64,000 nucleotides of DNA, taken from assembly GCA_963847985.1 (NCBI GenBank), contig CAWKBS010000011.1, positions 152,788 to 216,787 of the forward strand. The letters run 5' to 3'. Positions 24,195-33,054 of this stretch are shown one piece after another. Both the position numbers and the translations under genes were made by a program. The stretch's first letter is position 1; every line of letters starts with the position of its first letter. The stretch comes from JAIBJN01 sp963847985 (GTDB lineage: Bacteria > Actinomycetota > Thermoleophilia > Gaiellales > Gaiellaceae). Under the pieces are notes generated by a model. That model saw only the letters and a list, made by a program, of their open reading frames with translations. It did not search any database and was not told where the DNA came from.

Positions 24195-25763
24195 CTATTC
24201 CGCGCCGAACAGAAGGGGATAGTGGGGCTGGCCGCCCTCGTGGACCTCGACCTCGAGCTCGGGATGCTGCTCGCCGACGAACGCGACGAGGTCGTCGACA
24301 CCCTCCCCGCTCTCGCCGACGAGGATCGTGAGGACGTCGGCGCCGTCCTCCAGCAGGCGCTCCAGCACGTCGCGGGCAACGGGCTGCAGCACCGGGCCCA
24401 CGCTGACCGGCTCCCCGTCGAGCAGCCCCAGGAACTGGCCCTCCTCCACCGCCAGGTCGCCCACGACCGCGTCGCGCGAGGCGCGCGTGACCGCCCCGGC
24501 CCTCACGCCGCCGGCCGCCTGCTCCATCTCCTCGCCGTTGGCCTCCGCCGGCCGGGTCGCGTCGAAGGCGACCATCGCCCCCAGACCCGCCTGGACCGAG
24601 CGCGTGGGGACGAGCCGCGCCGGCCTGGCAGCGGCGCCGACCGCCTGCTCGGCGGCGAGGATGACGTTCTTGTTGTTCGGGAGCACGATCGCCTCGGCGG
24701 CAGCGAGCGACTCGATCGCGGCGACGATCTCCGCGGTCGCCGGGTTCATCGACTGGCCTCCCTCCACGCAGACCGCCCCGAGGCTCTCGAAGAGCCGCCG
24801 GTTGCCGGCGCCCGCGCAGACCGCGACGACGCCGCACATCGCCTCTTCGGCGATGAGGATCCGCTCCGTACGCTCGGCGGTCTGGACGTGCATGTTCTTG
24901 ACGTCGACCTCCTCGATCACCCCGACCGCAGTCGCCAGGGCGAGCGCCCGGCCGGGCTCGTCCGTGTGGACGTGCACCTTCACGGCGCCGGGCCCACCGA
25001 CGACGAGCAGGGAGTCGCCGAGCTTCGTCAGCTCGGCCTCGAGCACAACCGGATCGACCGCGTCACCTTCGACGAAGAACGAGGTGCAGTAGCGGAACTT
25101 CGAGAGCTCCTGGTGGACGGCCTCGAACGGGATCGGCTCGAGCAGCGGCGCCGGCTCCGGCAGCTCCTCGCCGCGGACGCAGGACGTGATGCCGCGGACG
25201 ATCTCCAGGAGCCCGGCCCCGCCGGCGTCCACGACCCCCGCCTGCTTCAGGACGTCGAGCTGCTCCGTCGTTAGCGCGAGCGCGACCTCGCCGGCCGCGA
25301 GCACGTCCGCGAGCGCGTCCTCGACCGGCGGGCCCGCGGGGGCGATCTCCTCGGCCCGCTCGGCGAGCGCCCGCGCCACCGTGAGGATCGTGCCCTCCTG
25401 CGGGTTCCGGACGGCCGCGTAGCCGGCGTCGCTCGCCCCGCGCAGCATGCGGGCGAGCGCGGCCGAGTCGACGGGCCCCTCCGCGGGAGCCTCGCGCAGC
25501 GCTCCCGCGACGAGCTGCGACAGGATCACGCCGGAGTTCCCGCGCGCGCCCATGAGGACGGCGCGTCCCACATCGGCCCCGGGGTCGCGGTCGAGCGCGT
25601 CGACGGCCGCCCGCACGGTGAGGGTCATGTTCGTCCCCGTGTCCCCGTCGGGGACCGGGTAGACGTTGAGGTCGTCGATGCGCGCGCGGCTCGCCTCGAG
25701 CGCGGCGAGCGCCGCGCGCGCGAGCGCTACAGCGCCTTCTCGACGCGGCCCGACTTCAGGCAC
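24195..25763 (-). CDS. fakA: Fatty acid kinase catalytic subunit (DAK2 domain)
   Basis: FakA phosphorylates fatty acids held by FakB/DegV proteins. The 522-residue protein has the DAK2 phosphate-binding region VYPVPDGDTGTNMTLT and GARGNSGVILSQL, a middle DegV-like domain (SFFVEGDAVDPVVLEAELTKLGDSLLVVGG, KVHVHTDEPG), and the C-terminal VLPNNKNVILAAEQA and LLDGEPVSVG. The GTG at 25763 overlaps rpmB by 37 bases. rpmB-fakA-recG is a classical order; here degV and a receiver gene are inserted. Confidence 0.92.
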   Translation of the reverse strand: MPEVGPRREGAVALARAALAALEASRARIDDLNVYPVPDGDTGTNMTLTVRAAVDALDRDPGADVGRAVLMGARGNSGVILSQLVAGALREAPAEGPVDSAALARMLRGASDAGYAAVRNPQEGTILTVARALAERAEEIAPAGPPVEDALADVLAAGEVALALTTEQLDVLKQAGVVDAGGAGLLEIVRGITSCVRGEELPEPAPLLEPIPFEAVHQELSKFRYCTSFFVEGDAVDPVVLEAELTKLGDSLLVVGGPGAVKVHVHTDEPGRALALATAVGVIEEVDVKNMHVQTAERTERILIAEEAMCGVVAVCAGAGNRRLFESLGAVCVEGGQSMNPATAEIVAAIESLAAAEAIVLPNNKNVILAAEQAVGAAARPARLVPTRSVQAGLGAMVAFDATRPAEANGEEMEQAAGGVRAGAVTRASRDAVVGDLAVEEGQFLGLLDGEPVSVGPVLQPVARDVLERLLEDGADVLTILVGESGEGVDDLVAFVGEQHPELEVEVHEGGQPHYPLLFGAE

Positions 25764-25918
25764 CGCGCGCAGACGTAGGCCCGGCGGGCCGTCCCGTTCA
25801 CGAGGATCCGGACCCGCTGGAGGTTGGGGTTGAAGCGGCGCTTCGTGGCCACCATCGAGTGGCTCCGGTTGTTCCCGAACGAAGGGCCCTTCCCGCAGAC
25901 TGCGCAGACCTTGGACAT
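25727..25918 (-). CDS. rpmB: 50S ribosomal protein L28
   Basis: A 63-residue L28 with CAVCGKGPSFGNNRSHSM at the N terminus and a second pair, YVCARCLKSGRV, near the end. It is thus the zinc-binding four-cysteine type. ATG start at 25918, with about 25 bases to the end of the riboflavin gene upstream. Overlaps fakA. Confidence 0.96.
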   Translation of the reverse strand: MSKVCAVCGKGPSFGNNRSHSMVATKRRFNPNLQRVRILVNGTARRAYVCARCLKSGRVEKAL

Positions 25919-25945
25919 CGGCGGAGGAGTATAGCGGGAGCCCCG

Positions 25946-27742
25946 CTACTGGCCGGCGCGCGCGCGCAGGATGCCGAACACGTCCGCCATCTCGAGCGCG
26001 GAGCGCGCGGCCTCGGCGCCCTTGTTCCCGAGCGCGCCGCCCGCCCGGGCTTCGGCCTGCTCGCGGTTGTCGCAGGTGAGGACGCCGAAGGAGACGGGGA
26101 TCCCGGTCTCGAGCGCGGCGAGCTGGAGCCCGCTCGCCGCCTCGCCGGCGACGAAGTCGAAATGCGGCGTCTGGCCACGGATGACGCAGCCGAGCGCAAC
26201 GACGCAGGAGTACTGCCGTGTCCGGGCCAGCGCCATCGCGCCGAGCGGGAGCTCGAACGCGCCCGGCACCGGCACGATGTCGATGCGGTCGCGCTCGACC
26301 CCGGCGTCCTCGAGCGCCGCCATGGCGCCGTCGAGGAGCTTCGAGGTGATCTCGCCGTTGAAGCGCCCGACGACGATGCCGACCGCGCGGCGCTCGCCGT
26401 TGGGCGAGCCCTCGATCACGCCGACGCCGTCGGGCAGGCGCAGCCTTCCGATCGCGTGGTCCGGCGTGCGCAGCCCGTCGCTCATGTCGTCGTCCCCCGG
26501 CGGCTCGAAGCGCTGCTCCTGGTGGTGGAGCCGGTGCCCGAGCTTGTCGCGCTTCGCCTCCAGGTACTTCCGGTTCTCCAGATTGGGCGGCACCTCGATG
26601 GGCACCTGCTCGGCGACGCGGAGGCCGAAGGCCTCGATGCCGGTGATCTTGCGCGGGTTGTTCGTGAGGATGCGGATGGTCGAGAGCCCGAGCTCGGCGA
26701 GGATCTGGGAGCCGATGCCGTACTCCCGCGCGTCGGGCGGGAAGCCGAGCTCGATGTTCGCCTCGACCGTGTCGAGCCCGTTCTCCTGGAGCTCGTAGGC
26801 CTTCAGCTTCGCGAGGAGCCCGATCCCGCGCCCCTCCTGGGACATGTAGAGCAGGACGCCGCGCTCCTCGGCGGCGATCCGGTGGAGCGCGAGCTCGAGC
26901 TGCTCGCCGCAGTCGCAGCGGAGTGAGTGGAAGACGTCGCCGGTCAGGCACTCCGAGTGGACGCGGACGAGCACGTTCTCCGCGCCGGCCACGTCGCCGC
27001 GCACGAGCGCGACGTGCGTCTTCCCGGTCAGCACCTCGCGGAACGCGACCGCCGTGAAGTCGCCGTACGCGGTCGGGAGGCGCACCGTCGTCATGCGCTC
27101 GACGAGCTGCTCCGTGCGCCGCCGGTACTCGATCAGGTCCTCGACGGTGACCATCTTGATCCCGTGCCGCTCGCAGTAGGGGATCAGGTCGGGGACGCGG
27201 GCCATCGTCCCGTCCTCGTTCATGATCTCGCAGACGACGCCGGCGGGGTTCAGGCCCGCCAGGCGGGCAAGGTCGACCGCCGCCTCGGTCTGGCCGGCGC
27301 GCTGGAGCACGCCGCCGGGGCTGGCCCGGAGCGGGAAGACGTGGCCCGGCTGGACGAGGTCGTTCGGGCCCTTCGTCGGGTCGATCGCCACCTGGATCGT
27401 GTGCGCGCGGTCGGCGGCGGAGATCCCGGTCGTGACGCCCTCGCGCGCCTCGATGGCGATCGTGAACGCCGTCTCGTTCGGCGTCTCGTTGTTGTACGTC
27501 ATCGGCTTCAGGCCGAGCTCGTCGCAGCGCTCCTCGGTCAGGCAGAGGCAGATGAGGCCGCGGCCGTGCATCGCCATGAAGTTGACCGCCTCGGGCGTGG
27601 CGAACTGGGCCGCGATCGTCAGGTCGCCCTCGTTCTCGCGGTCGGCAGCGTCGACGACGACCACCATCTTCCCCTGGCGGACGTCCTCGACCGCCTCCTC
27701 GATCGTCGCGAACGACGTCGTCGTCTCCACCTGAGCGCTCAT
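25946..27742 (-). CDS. ribBA-ribH: RibB-RibA-RibH fusion: DHBP synthase, GTP cyclohydrolase II, lumazine synthase
   Basis: One open frame of 598 residues joins three riboflavin enzymes. Residues about 1-210 are DHBP synthase (VVVVDAADRENEGDL, HVFPLRASPGGVLQRAGQTEA). About 211-415 is GTP cyclohydrolase II (VHSECLTGDVFHSLRCDCG zinc site, SQEGRGIGL, YGIGSQIL). About 440-598 is lumazine synthase (GIVVGRFNGEITSKLL, VPGAFELPLGA, CVIRGQTPHFDFV). The linker RFEPPGDDDMSDGLRTP has an internal ATG (26485) where a separate ribH could start. Fusion is what the sequence shows; a lost stop codon or internal start remains possible. It makes the two precursors and joins them. Confidence 0.9.
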   Translation of the reverse strand: MSAQVETTTSFATIEEAVEDVRQGKMVVVVDAADRENEGDLTIAAQFATPEAVNFMAMHGRGLICLCLTEERCDELGLKPMTYNNETPNETAFTIAIEAREGVTTGISAADRAHTIQVAIDPTKGPNDLVQPGHVFPLRASPGGVLQRAGQTEAAVDLARLAGLNPAGVVCEIMNEDGTMARVPDLIPYCERHGIKMVTVEDLIEYRRRTEQLVERMTTVRLPTAYGDFTAVAFREVLTGKTHVALVRGDVAGAENVLVRVHSECLTGDVFHSLRCDCGEQLELALHRIAAEERGVLLYMSQEGRGIGLLAKLKAYELQENGLDTVEANIELGFPPDAREYGIGSQILAELGLSTIRILTNNPRKITGIEAFGLRVAEQVPIEVPPNLENRKYLEAKRDKLGHRLHHQEQRFEPPGDDDMSDGLRTPDHAIGRLRLPDGVGVIEGSPNGERRAVGIVVGRFNGEITSKLLDGAMAALEDAGVERDRIDIVPVPGAFELPLGAMALARTRQYSCVVALGCVIRGQTPHFDFVAGEAASGLQLAALETGIPVSFGVLTCDNREQAEARAGGALGNKGAEAARSALEMADVFGILRARAGQ

Positions 27743-28167
27743 CTCCTCCCTGGATCGTATCCAGGTGGGTCGCCCAGAGGCTCCCAGAGGAGCGCCGAGA
27801 CGTCGAGGACGACCCGGTCGCCGCGGTAGACCTCGCCCGCAACCGCGCCAACGGTCTCGTTCAGCCACGCGTAGCGCTCGTCCTCGGTCGTGTGCATGAC
27901 GGAGCCGACCACGCGGCCCGCCGGCTCGACGTCCGGGTGCCCCCGCCCGGTGAGGTGGAGCAGGACGGTGGCGCCGTCCCCGGTCTCGACCGCGGCATGC
28001 AGGTCGGGAAGCCACATGGATCCGGCCCGTCGCGCCCGGTTCGCGGCCCGGAAGCTCCCGGCCAGCCGCCCCTCGCACCGGCCCTCCGCGAGCAGGAGCA
28101 GCTCGTCGCGCGCGCCGTGCCGGTCGCCGTAGCTGAAGGTGATGCGGTAGAGGGGCTCGAGCTTCAC
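27739..28167 (-). CDS. DUF3237-like protein in the riboflavin operon
   Basis: A 142-residue protein. The N-terminal LEPLYRITFSYGDRHGARDELLLLAEGRCEG and the later WLPDLHAAVETGDGATVLLHLTGRG and DERYAWLNETVGAVAGEV resemble the DUF3237 beta-barrel family (TxDGA, YAWLN). Its GTG overlaps the ribE stop (GTGA) and its stop overlaps the ribBAH start, so it is embedded in the operon. Its role is unknown. Confidence 0.7.
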   Translation of the reverse strand: MKLEPLYRITFSYGDRHGARDELLLLAEGRCEGRLAGSFRAANRARRAGSMWLPDLHAAVETGDGATVLLHLTGRGHPDVEPAGRVVGSVMHTTEDERYAWLNETVGAVAGEVYRGDRVVLDVSALLWEPLGDPPGYDPGRR

Positions 28168-28742
28168 CGCGGGCCGACCAGCCGCTCGACGTGCTTGGCG
28201 ATGACGTCGACCTCCAGGTTGAGCTCGTCTCCCTCGGCCGCCGCCCCCAGCGTCGTCGCCTCGCGCGTGTGCGGGATCAGCGCCACGCCGAACGTCTCCG
28301 TCCCCAGCGTCGAGATCGTCAGGCTGACGCCGTCGACGGTGACGGAGCCCTTCTCGACGCAGTAGCGCAGGATCTCCGGCGGCGCCTCGATCTCCAGCCC
28401 TTCGTCGTCGGCGCGCCGCACGCGGCCGACGCCGTCGACGTGCCCCTGGACGAGGTGGCCGCCGAGCGGCTCGCCCGCCCGGAGCGCGGGCTCGACGTTG
28501 ACCGCGCTGCCCGCCTCGAGGCGCCCGAGCGAGCTGCGCCGCAACGTCTCGGGCACGGCGTCGAAGTCGAGCGTGCCCTCCGCGACGGCGACCGCGGTCA
28601 GGCACACGCCGTTGACGCTGACGGAGTCCCCGATCGCGGTGCGCGAAGCCGCTTCGGGAGCGCGCACGCTCAGTCTGACGGCCTCTGCGCGCTTCTCCAC
28701 CGCTTCGACGGTGCCGAGCTCGCGGACGATCCCAGTGAACAC
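28164..28742 (-). CDS. ribE: Riboflavin synthase
   Basis: Riboflavin synthase dismutates lumazine to riboflavin. The 192-residue protein shows the two-fold repeat: MFTGIVRELGTV ... SVNGVCLTAVAV ... LGGHLVQGHVDGVG, then EILRYCVEKGSVTVDGVSLTIS ... IPHTREATTLG. A full-length member. It starts 13 bases after ribD. No FMN riboswitch is seen before this operon, whose first riboflavin gene overlaps rpe. Confidence 0.95.
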   Translation of the reverse strand: MFTGIVRELGTVEAVEKRAEAVRLSVRAPEAASRTAIGDSVSVNGVCLTAVAVAEGTLDFDAVPETLRRSSLGRLEAGSAVNVEPALRAGEPLGGHLVQGHVDGVGRVRRADDEGLEIEAPPEILRYCVEKGSVTVDGVSLTISTLGTETFGVALIPHTREATTLGAAAEGDELNLEVDVIAKHVERLVGPR

Positions 28743-28755
28743 GCGCCGAGGATAC

Positions 28756-29721
28756 TCAGGGCAGCTCGCGCAGGTAGCCGGTCACGAGGTAGTCCTCGCC
28801 CACCTGCTCGCCGTGCGGGTGGAGGAGAGCCACGGGCTCGGGCAGCTCGCCGAGAAACCGGGGCCCGCTGCCGGCCAGCGTCGGCGCCACGAACAGCATG
28901 AGCTTGTCGACGAGGCCGGCCGCCACGAAGGCCGTCGCCAGCGTCGGGCCTCCCTCCAGGAGCAGAGAGCGAACTCCTTCCTCCGCCAGCTGCGTCAGCT
29001 CCTGCTCGAGCGGGCCTTCCAGGAGCTCGAGCTCGGAGCCGTCCGGCAGCGGCCCGTGCCCGAACGCGAGCCGGCGCGGCTGCCTCTCGGCGCCCACGTC
29101 GCGGGCGGTCAGCTGCGGGTCGTCGGCCCGGACGGTGCCCAGTCCGACCGCCACGGCGTCCATCTGCGCCCGCAGCTCGTGCACGCGCCGGCGGCTCGCC
29201 TCGCCGGTCACCCACCGCGAGCCGGGGACGGTCACGCACCCGTCGAGCGTGATCGCCGCCTTGTAGACGACGAACGGGCGCTTCTGCGAGATCCAGACCC
29301 GGAAGTCCTCGTTCTGGACGCGGGCGAGCCGGCCGGCCTCGCCGCCGGACACGTCGACCCGGATCCCGGCCGCGCGGAGCCGTTCGAAGCCGGCCCCGTT
29401 CGTCTGCGGGTTCGGGTCGCCGACGGCCGCGACGACGCGCGCGACTCCTGCCGCGATGAGTGCGTCGGCGCACGGCGGCGTCTGCCCCTGGTGCGCGCAC
29501 GGCTCGAGCGTGACGTAGAGCGTCGCGCCGCGGGCGCGCTCGCCGGCCGCCTCGAGCGCGACGATCTCGGCGTGGGGCCCACCGGCCCGTTCGTGCCAGC
29601 CCTCCGCCACGATCTCGTCGCCTTGCACGAGGAGCGCGCCGACGAGCGGGTTGGGCGCAGTCGAGCCGCGCCCGCGCTCGGCCAGCTCCAGAGCGCGGGC
29701 CAGTCGGTCCGCGTCACTCAT
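28756..29721 (-). CDS. ribD: Bifunctional pyrimidine deaminase / reductase RibD
   Basis: The N half is a zinc deaminase: TAPNPLVGALLV, GGPHAEIVAL and YVTLEPCAHQGQTPPCADAL, with all ligands. The C half is a reductase: VVYKAAITLDGCV, WVTGEASRRRVHELRAQMDAV, LLLEGGPTLATAF. It has 321 residues, slightly shorter than E. coli RibD. The ATG at 29721 overlaps the rpe stop by 8 bases; the frame is open upstream without similarity. Confidence 0.94.
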   Translation of the reverse strand: MSDADRLARALELAERGRGSTAPNPLVGALLVQGDEIVAEGWHERAGGPHAEIVALEAAGERARGATLYVTLEPCAHQGQTPPCADALIAAGVARVVAAVGDPNPQTNGAGFERLRAAGIRVDVSGGEAGRLARVQNEDFRVWISQKRPFVVYKAAITLDGCVTVPGSRWVTGEASRRRVHELRAQMDAVAVGLGTVRADDPQLTARDVGAERQPRRLAFGHGPLPDGSELELLEGPLEQELTQLAEEGVRSLLLEGGPTLATAFVAAGLVDKLMLFVAPTLAGSGPRFLGELPEPVALLHPHGEQVGEDYLVTGYLRELP

Positions 29722-30400
29722 CGGGGACGAGCGCGCGGACGAGCCGGTGGTAGGTCCGTCCGAGGTCCTCGAAGCCGAAGATCGCGGTGCCGGCAACGAT
29801 CGCGTCCGCCCCCGCGTCGTGCGCCGACCTGACGTTGTCCAGGGTGATCCCGCCGTCGACCTGGACGACGACCCGCTCGTGGAGCTGCGCGCGAAGCTCA
29901 CGCAGGCGCGGCAGCGCCGCCGGCATGAACTCCTGGCCCGAGTAGCCGGGATGGATGCTCATGCAGAGGACGAGGTCGGCGCCGAGCGAGGCCGCGACGG
30001 CGTCCTGGACGGAGGTTTCCGGGTTGAAGGCGACCCCGACGCCGAGCTCGTGGGAGCGCGCGAGCGCAATCGCGCTCCACGGCTCCTCGGAGGCCTCCAC
30101 GTGGAAGGTGACGCTGTCGCCCCCGGCAGCCTTGATCTGCTCGAAATGATGCTCGGGGTTCGAGACCATCAGGTGGCAGTCGATCACCCCGCCGGCCTCG
30201 TGGATCATCGGGGCGATCGAGCGCAGGACGACCGGCCCGATCGTGATCGGCTCGACGAAGTGCCCGTCGCCCACGTCGAAGTGGAAGACCCGCGCCCCGG
30301 CGTTCAGCAGGTAGCGCACCTGGTTGCCGAGATCGGCAAAGTCGGCCGCGTAGAGCGACGGCTCGATCTCGACCGTCCGGATCCAGTCGCGCCAGGCCAC
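29714..30400 (-). CDS. rpe: Ribulose-phosphate 3-epimerase
   Basis: A 228-residue TIM barrel with the epimerase blocks: EPSLYAADFADL, HFDVGDGHFVEPITIGPVVL, IDCHLMVSNPEHHF, MSIHPGYSGQEFMP and VQVDGGITLDNV. The catalytic aspartates are in the FDVGDG and VDGGI blocks. It supplies ribulose 5-phosphate, which is a substrate of RibB in the same operon, so co-expression makes sense. The 44-base gap to rsmB holds nothing clear. Confidence 0.94.
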   Translation of the reverse strand: MAWRDWIRTVEIEPSLYAADFADLGNQVRYLLNAGARVFHFDVGDGHFVEPITIGPVVLRSIAPMIHEAGGVIDCHLMVSNPEHHFEQIKAAGGDSVTFHVEASEEPWSAIALARSHELGVGVAFNPETSVQDAVAASLGADLVLCMSIHPGYSGQEFMPAALPRLRELRAQLHERVVVQVDGGITLDNVRSAHDAGADAIVAGTAIFGFEDLGRTYHRLVRALVPDE

Positions 30401-30444
30401 GGTTGAAGCTTACGAGCCCGCGCGGGGGCCTCAGCCGGTCGAGG

Positions 30445-31633
30445 TCAGACGCGCAGTCGAGCGACGAAGAAACCGGACGTGCCGTGCACGTGAGGCAGCG
30501 TGAGCAGGAGCTCGGGCCGCAGCGGATGCCGGTACTCGGGCCAGCGGGAGCCGAGGTCCTCGACCTGGAGACCGAGCGCGTCGACGACGTCCTCGTTCTC
30601 GGGCCGGTGGATCGTGCAGACCGCGTACGTGATCGCGCCTCCCGGGCGCACGCGCTCCGCGGCGGCACGGAGCAGCGCGAGCTGGAGCTCCGGCAGCGGC
30701 TCGGCGCGCCAGCGCAGGTCGGGGCGCGAGTTGAGGACGCCGCAGCCCCGAGCAGGGCGCGTCCACGAGGGCGCGGTCGAAGCCGGCGAGCTCGGCCGGA
30801 AGCTCGAGGGCGTCCGCGTTCACCACGATCAGGGGCGCGCCGAGCCGCCGCGCGTTCTCCTCGAGCTCCCGCGCCCGGCCCGGGTGCTTCTCGACGGCCA
30901 CCACCTCGGCCCCGGCGGCCGCCAGCTGGGTCGCCTTGCCGCCCGGGGCCGCGCACAGGTCGAGGATCCGCTCGCCCGGGCGCGCGCCCACGGCCGCGCC
31001 GGCGAGCTGCGACCCGCGGCTCTGCGGCCACGCGTAGCCGGACTCCAGCCAGTCCGGCGGGATCGCATCGACGACGCGCGGCCCGTCGGGTGTCCGCACG
31101 GCTGTCTCCGGCGGCTCGTTCTGCGCGCGCATGAGCGCCCGCGCGCCGTCGGGCCCGAGCTCCCGCCACCAGGACTCCGCGATCCAGTCCGGGTAGGAGT
31201 GCAGGAGTGCCGCCGCGACGGGCGTCTCCTCGTGGAGACGGGCGAGCAGGCCCGGGAGCCCCTCCGCCAGACGCCGCATGACGGCGTTCGTGAAGGCGAC
31301 GGCGCGCTCGAGGCCGGCCGCGCGGACGAGCTCCACCGCCTCGTTGACGGCTGCGCGCGCGGGAACCCCGTCCATGAACGCGAGCTGGTAGGCCCCGGTG
31401 CGCAGGGCGGCGCGGACGGGCGGGTCGAGCTTGCGCACCGGCCGGCGCCCGAGCGTCTCGATCGCGTGGTCGAGCGTCCGCACGCGCTGCACCGTCCCGT
31501 AGGCGAGCTGCTGGGCGAAGGCGCGGTCGCGCGCGTCCAGCCGGTCCGCCGTCCCGCGAAAGGCGCGATCGGCGTAGGCCCCCTCCTCGAAGACCCGCTC
31601 GACGACCCTGGCCGCGACGCTGCGAGCGCTCAC
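30445..31633 (-). pseudogene. rsmB: 16S rRNA (cytosine967-C5)-methyltransferase RsmB, frame broken
   Basis: RsmB has an N-terminal NusB-like domain (VVERVFEEGAYADRAFRG, AFAQQLAYGTVQRVRTLDH) and a SAM methyltransferase domain (RILDLCAAPGGKATQLAA, VNADALELP, VDAPCSGL). Just after CSGL one extra base near 30743 changes the frame. The normal ending PGGAITYAVCTIHRPENEDVV...GTSGFFVARLRV continues in another frame to 30445. The catalytic TCT-type cysteine motif CTIHRPEN is in that second part, so the broken product would be inactive. Probably a sequence error. Confidence 0.85.
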
Positions 31634-32442
31634 TTCCGCAGCCCGCGGAGGTACTCCTCCACGGGCATGCGGCGGCCGCCTTCCCTCTGCACCTCGAGCG
31701 GCTCGATGCCGCCCGCGACGAAGGTGGCCTCCGGCCGGGCCGGCCGGGCCCGCCAGACGATCAGCCGCCGCCCGTCCACGAGCCCGCGCGCGCCGATGTG
31801 CGGGGACAGAGCGCGGATGCGGTTGAGGTTCACCTCGGGCGGGAGCGACCAGTCGAGGTCGCGGTCGGCGGCCGTGATCTTGTCCGCATACGTGACGCCC
31901 ACCTCGGGCTGCGGGACGAAGGTCGGCTCGGCGAAGATCTCCTCGAGGAGCTCGAGCGCGACCCGAGTCGCCCGCTCGAAGACGACGCCGGCATCGTCCT
32001 CCGGCCCGATCGGGAAGCGCCGCTGCGCCGCGATCGGCCCGGCGTCGAGCTGGGCGGTCGTCCGGTGCACGGTCACGCCGGTCTCGCGGTCGCCCTCCAT
32101 GATCGCCCGCTCGACCGGCGCCGCCCCGCGCCAGCGGGGGAGGAGCGACGGATGGACGTTCAGCCAGAGCCGGTCGGCGAGGAGCTTCTCCGGGACGAGA
32201 ACACCGTAGTCGGCGACGATCACGATCCGCGCGTCGCCCGGGAACTCGGCCAGCCGGTCCGGCTGCTGCACCTGGAGCCCGTGCGCGAGCGCCACCTCCT
32301 TCGCCGGCGACGGCAGCTTCTTACGGCCCCGCCCTTGCGAGGCGTCCGGCTTCGTCAGCAGGAGCTCGATGTCACGGCGGGAGGCGAGGCCGTCGAGGAT
32401 CCCGGCCCCGAAGCTCCCGGTCGCCGCTACCGCAACGCTCAC
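31630..32442 (-). CDS. fmt: Methionyl-tRNA formyltransferase
   Basis: Fmt formylates initiator Met-tRNA. The 270-residue protein has LLTKPDASQGRGRK, VVADYGVLVPEKLL, NVHPSLLPRWRGAAPVERAIMEGD with the catalytic Asn/His, and GVTVHRTTAQLDAGPI. It is about 40 residues shorter than E. coli Fmt, with a reduced C-terminal tRNA-binding barrel. GTG start overlaps the def stop; its stop overlaps rsmB. def-fmt-rsmB is the usual order. Confidence 0.93.
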   Translation of the reverse strand: MSVAVAATGSFGAGILDGLASRRDIELLLTKPDASQGRGRKKLPSPAKEVALAHGLQVQQPDRLAEFPGDARIVIVADYGVLVPEKLLADRLWLNVHPSLLPRWRGAAPVERAIMEGDRETGVTVHRTTAQLDAGPIAAQRRFPIGPEDDAGVVFERATRVALELLEEIFAEPTFVPQPEVGVTYADKITAADRDLDWSLPPEVNLNRIRALSPHIGARGLVDGRRLIVWRARPARPEATFVAGGIEPLEVQREGGRRMPVEEYLRGLRK

Positions 32443-33018
32443 ACCAGCGGCCCGAGGATCGGCTGCGGTCGAAGCTGCCCGAGCGCCCCGCGGCGCTCGT
32501 CGGGCCCGGTGCGGTCGAGGATGAGCACGCCGTCGAGATGGTCGAGCTCGTGCTGAATCACCCGGGCTTCGAGGCCCTCGGCCTCCACGGTGACCACCTC
32601 GCCCTCCGGCGTGGTCGCCTCCACGGTCACCCTCGCCGGCCGCTCCACGGGGACGACGACGGAGGCCGCTCCGAGCGAGAGGCAGCCCTCGTCCACCGAC
32701 TCGAGCTCCTCCGAGCTGCCGGTGAGCCGGGGGTTGACGAGCGCGACCACCGGCTCCTCGTCATCGGTCTGGTACACGAGGACCCGGCGCAGGACGCCGA
32801 CCTGGGGGGCCGCGAGCCCGACCCCGCGGGCCTCCTGCATCAGCCTGGTCATCCGCTCGACGAGATCCGCGACCGCATCGTCCACCTGCGACCTCGAGGG
32901 CGCGCATCCGCAGCGCCGGGTCGGGGTACTGGCGGATCTGGGCGAGCGCGGCCCGACGCCGGGCATCACGCTCGGCGTCGAGCTCCTCGCTCCGAATCTG
33001 GCCTTCGACCTCGCTCAC
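32439..33018 (-). pseudogene. def: Peptide deformylase, frame broken near the N terminus
   Basis: Deformylase removes N-formyl groups and works with Fmt, encoded next to it. The N-terminal part MSEVEGQIRSEELDAERDARRRAALAQ...IRQYPDPALRMRALEV starts at 33018. The rest, QVDDAVADLVERMTRLMQEARGVGLAAPQVGV, ESVDEGCLSL and QHELDHLDGVLI, is in another frame. The switch is near 32890 (one base gained or two lost). All three metal-site motifs (GxGLAAPQ, EGCLS, HELDH) are intact. Probably a sequence error. Confidence 0.85.
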
Positions 33019-33054
33019 GACCCGCGAAGTCTAGAAGCCCGGGCCGTCGTCTGG

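Noticed and set aside
24195..27851. A 1218-residue frame upstream of FakA
   Set aside because: Only the last 522 residues are FakA-like; the rest reads the riboflavin gene and rpmB in the wrong frame.
28743..30444. FMN riboswitch for the riboflavin genes
   Set aside because: ribD overlaps rpe and there is no leader long enough for an RFN element.
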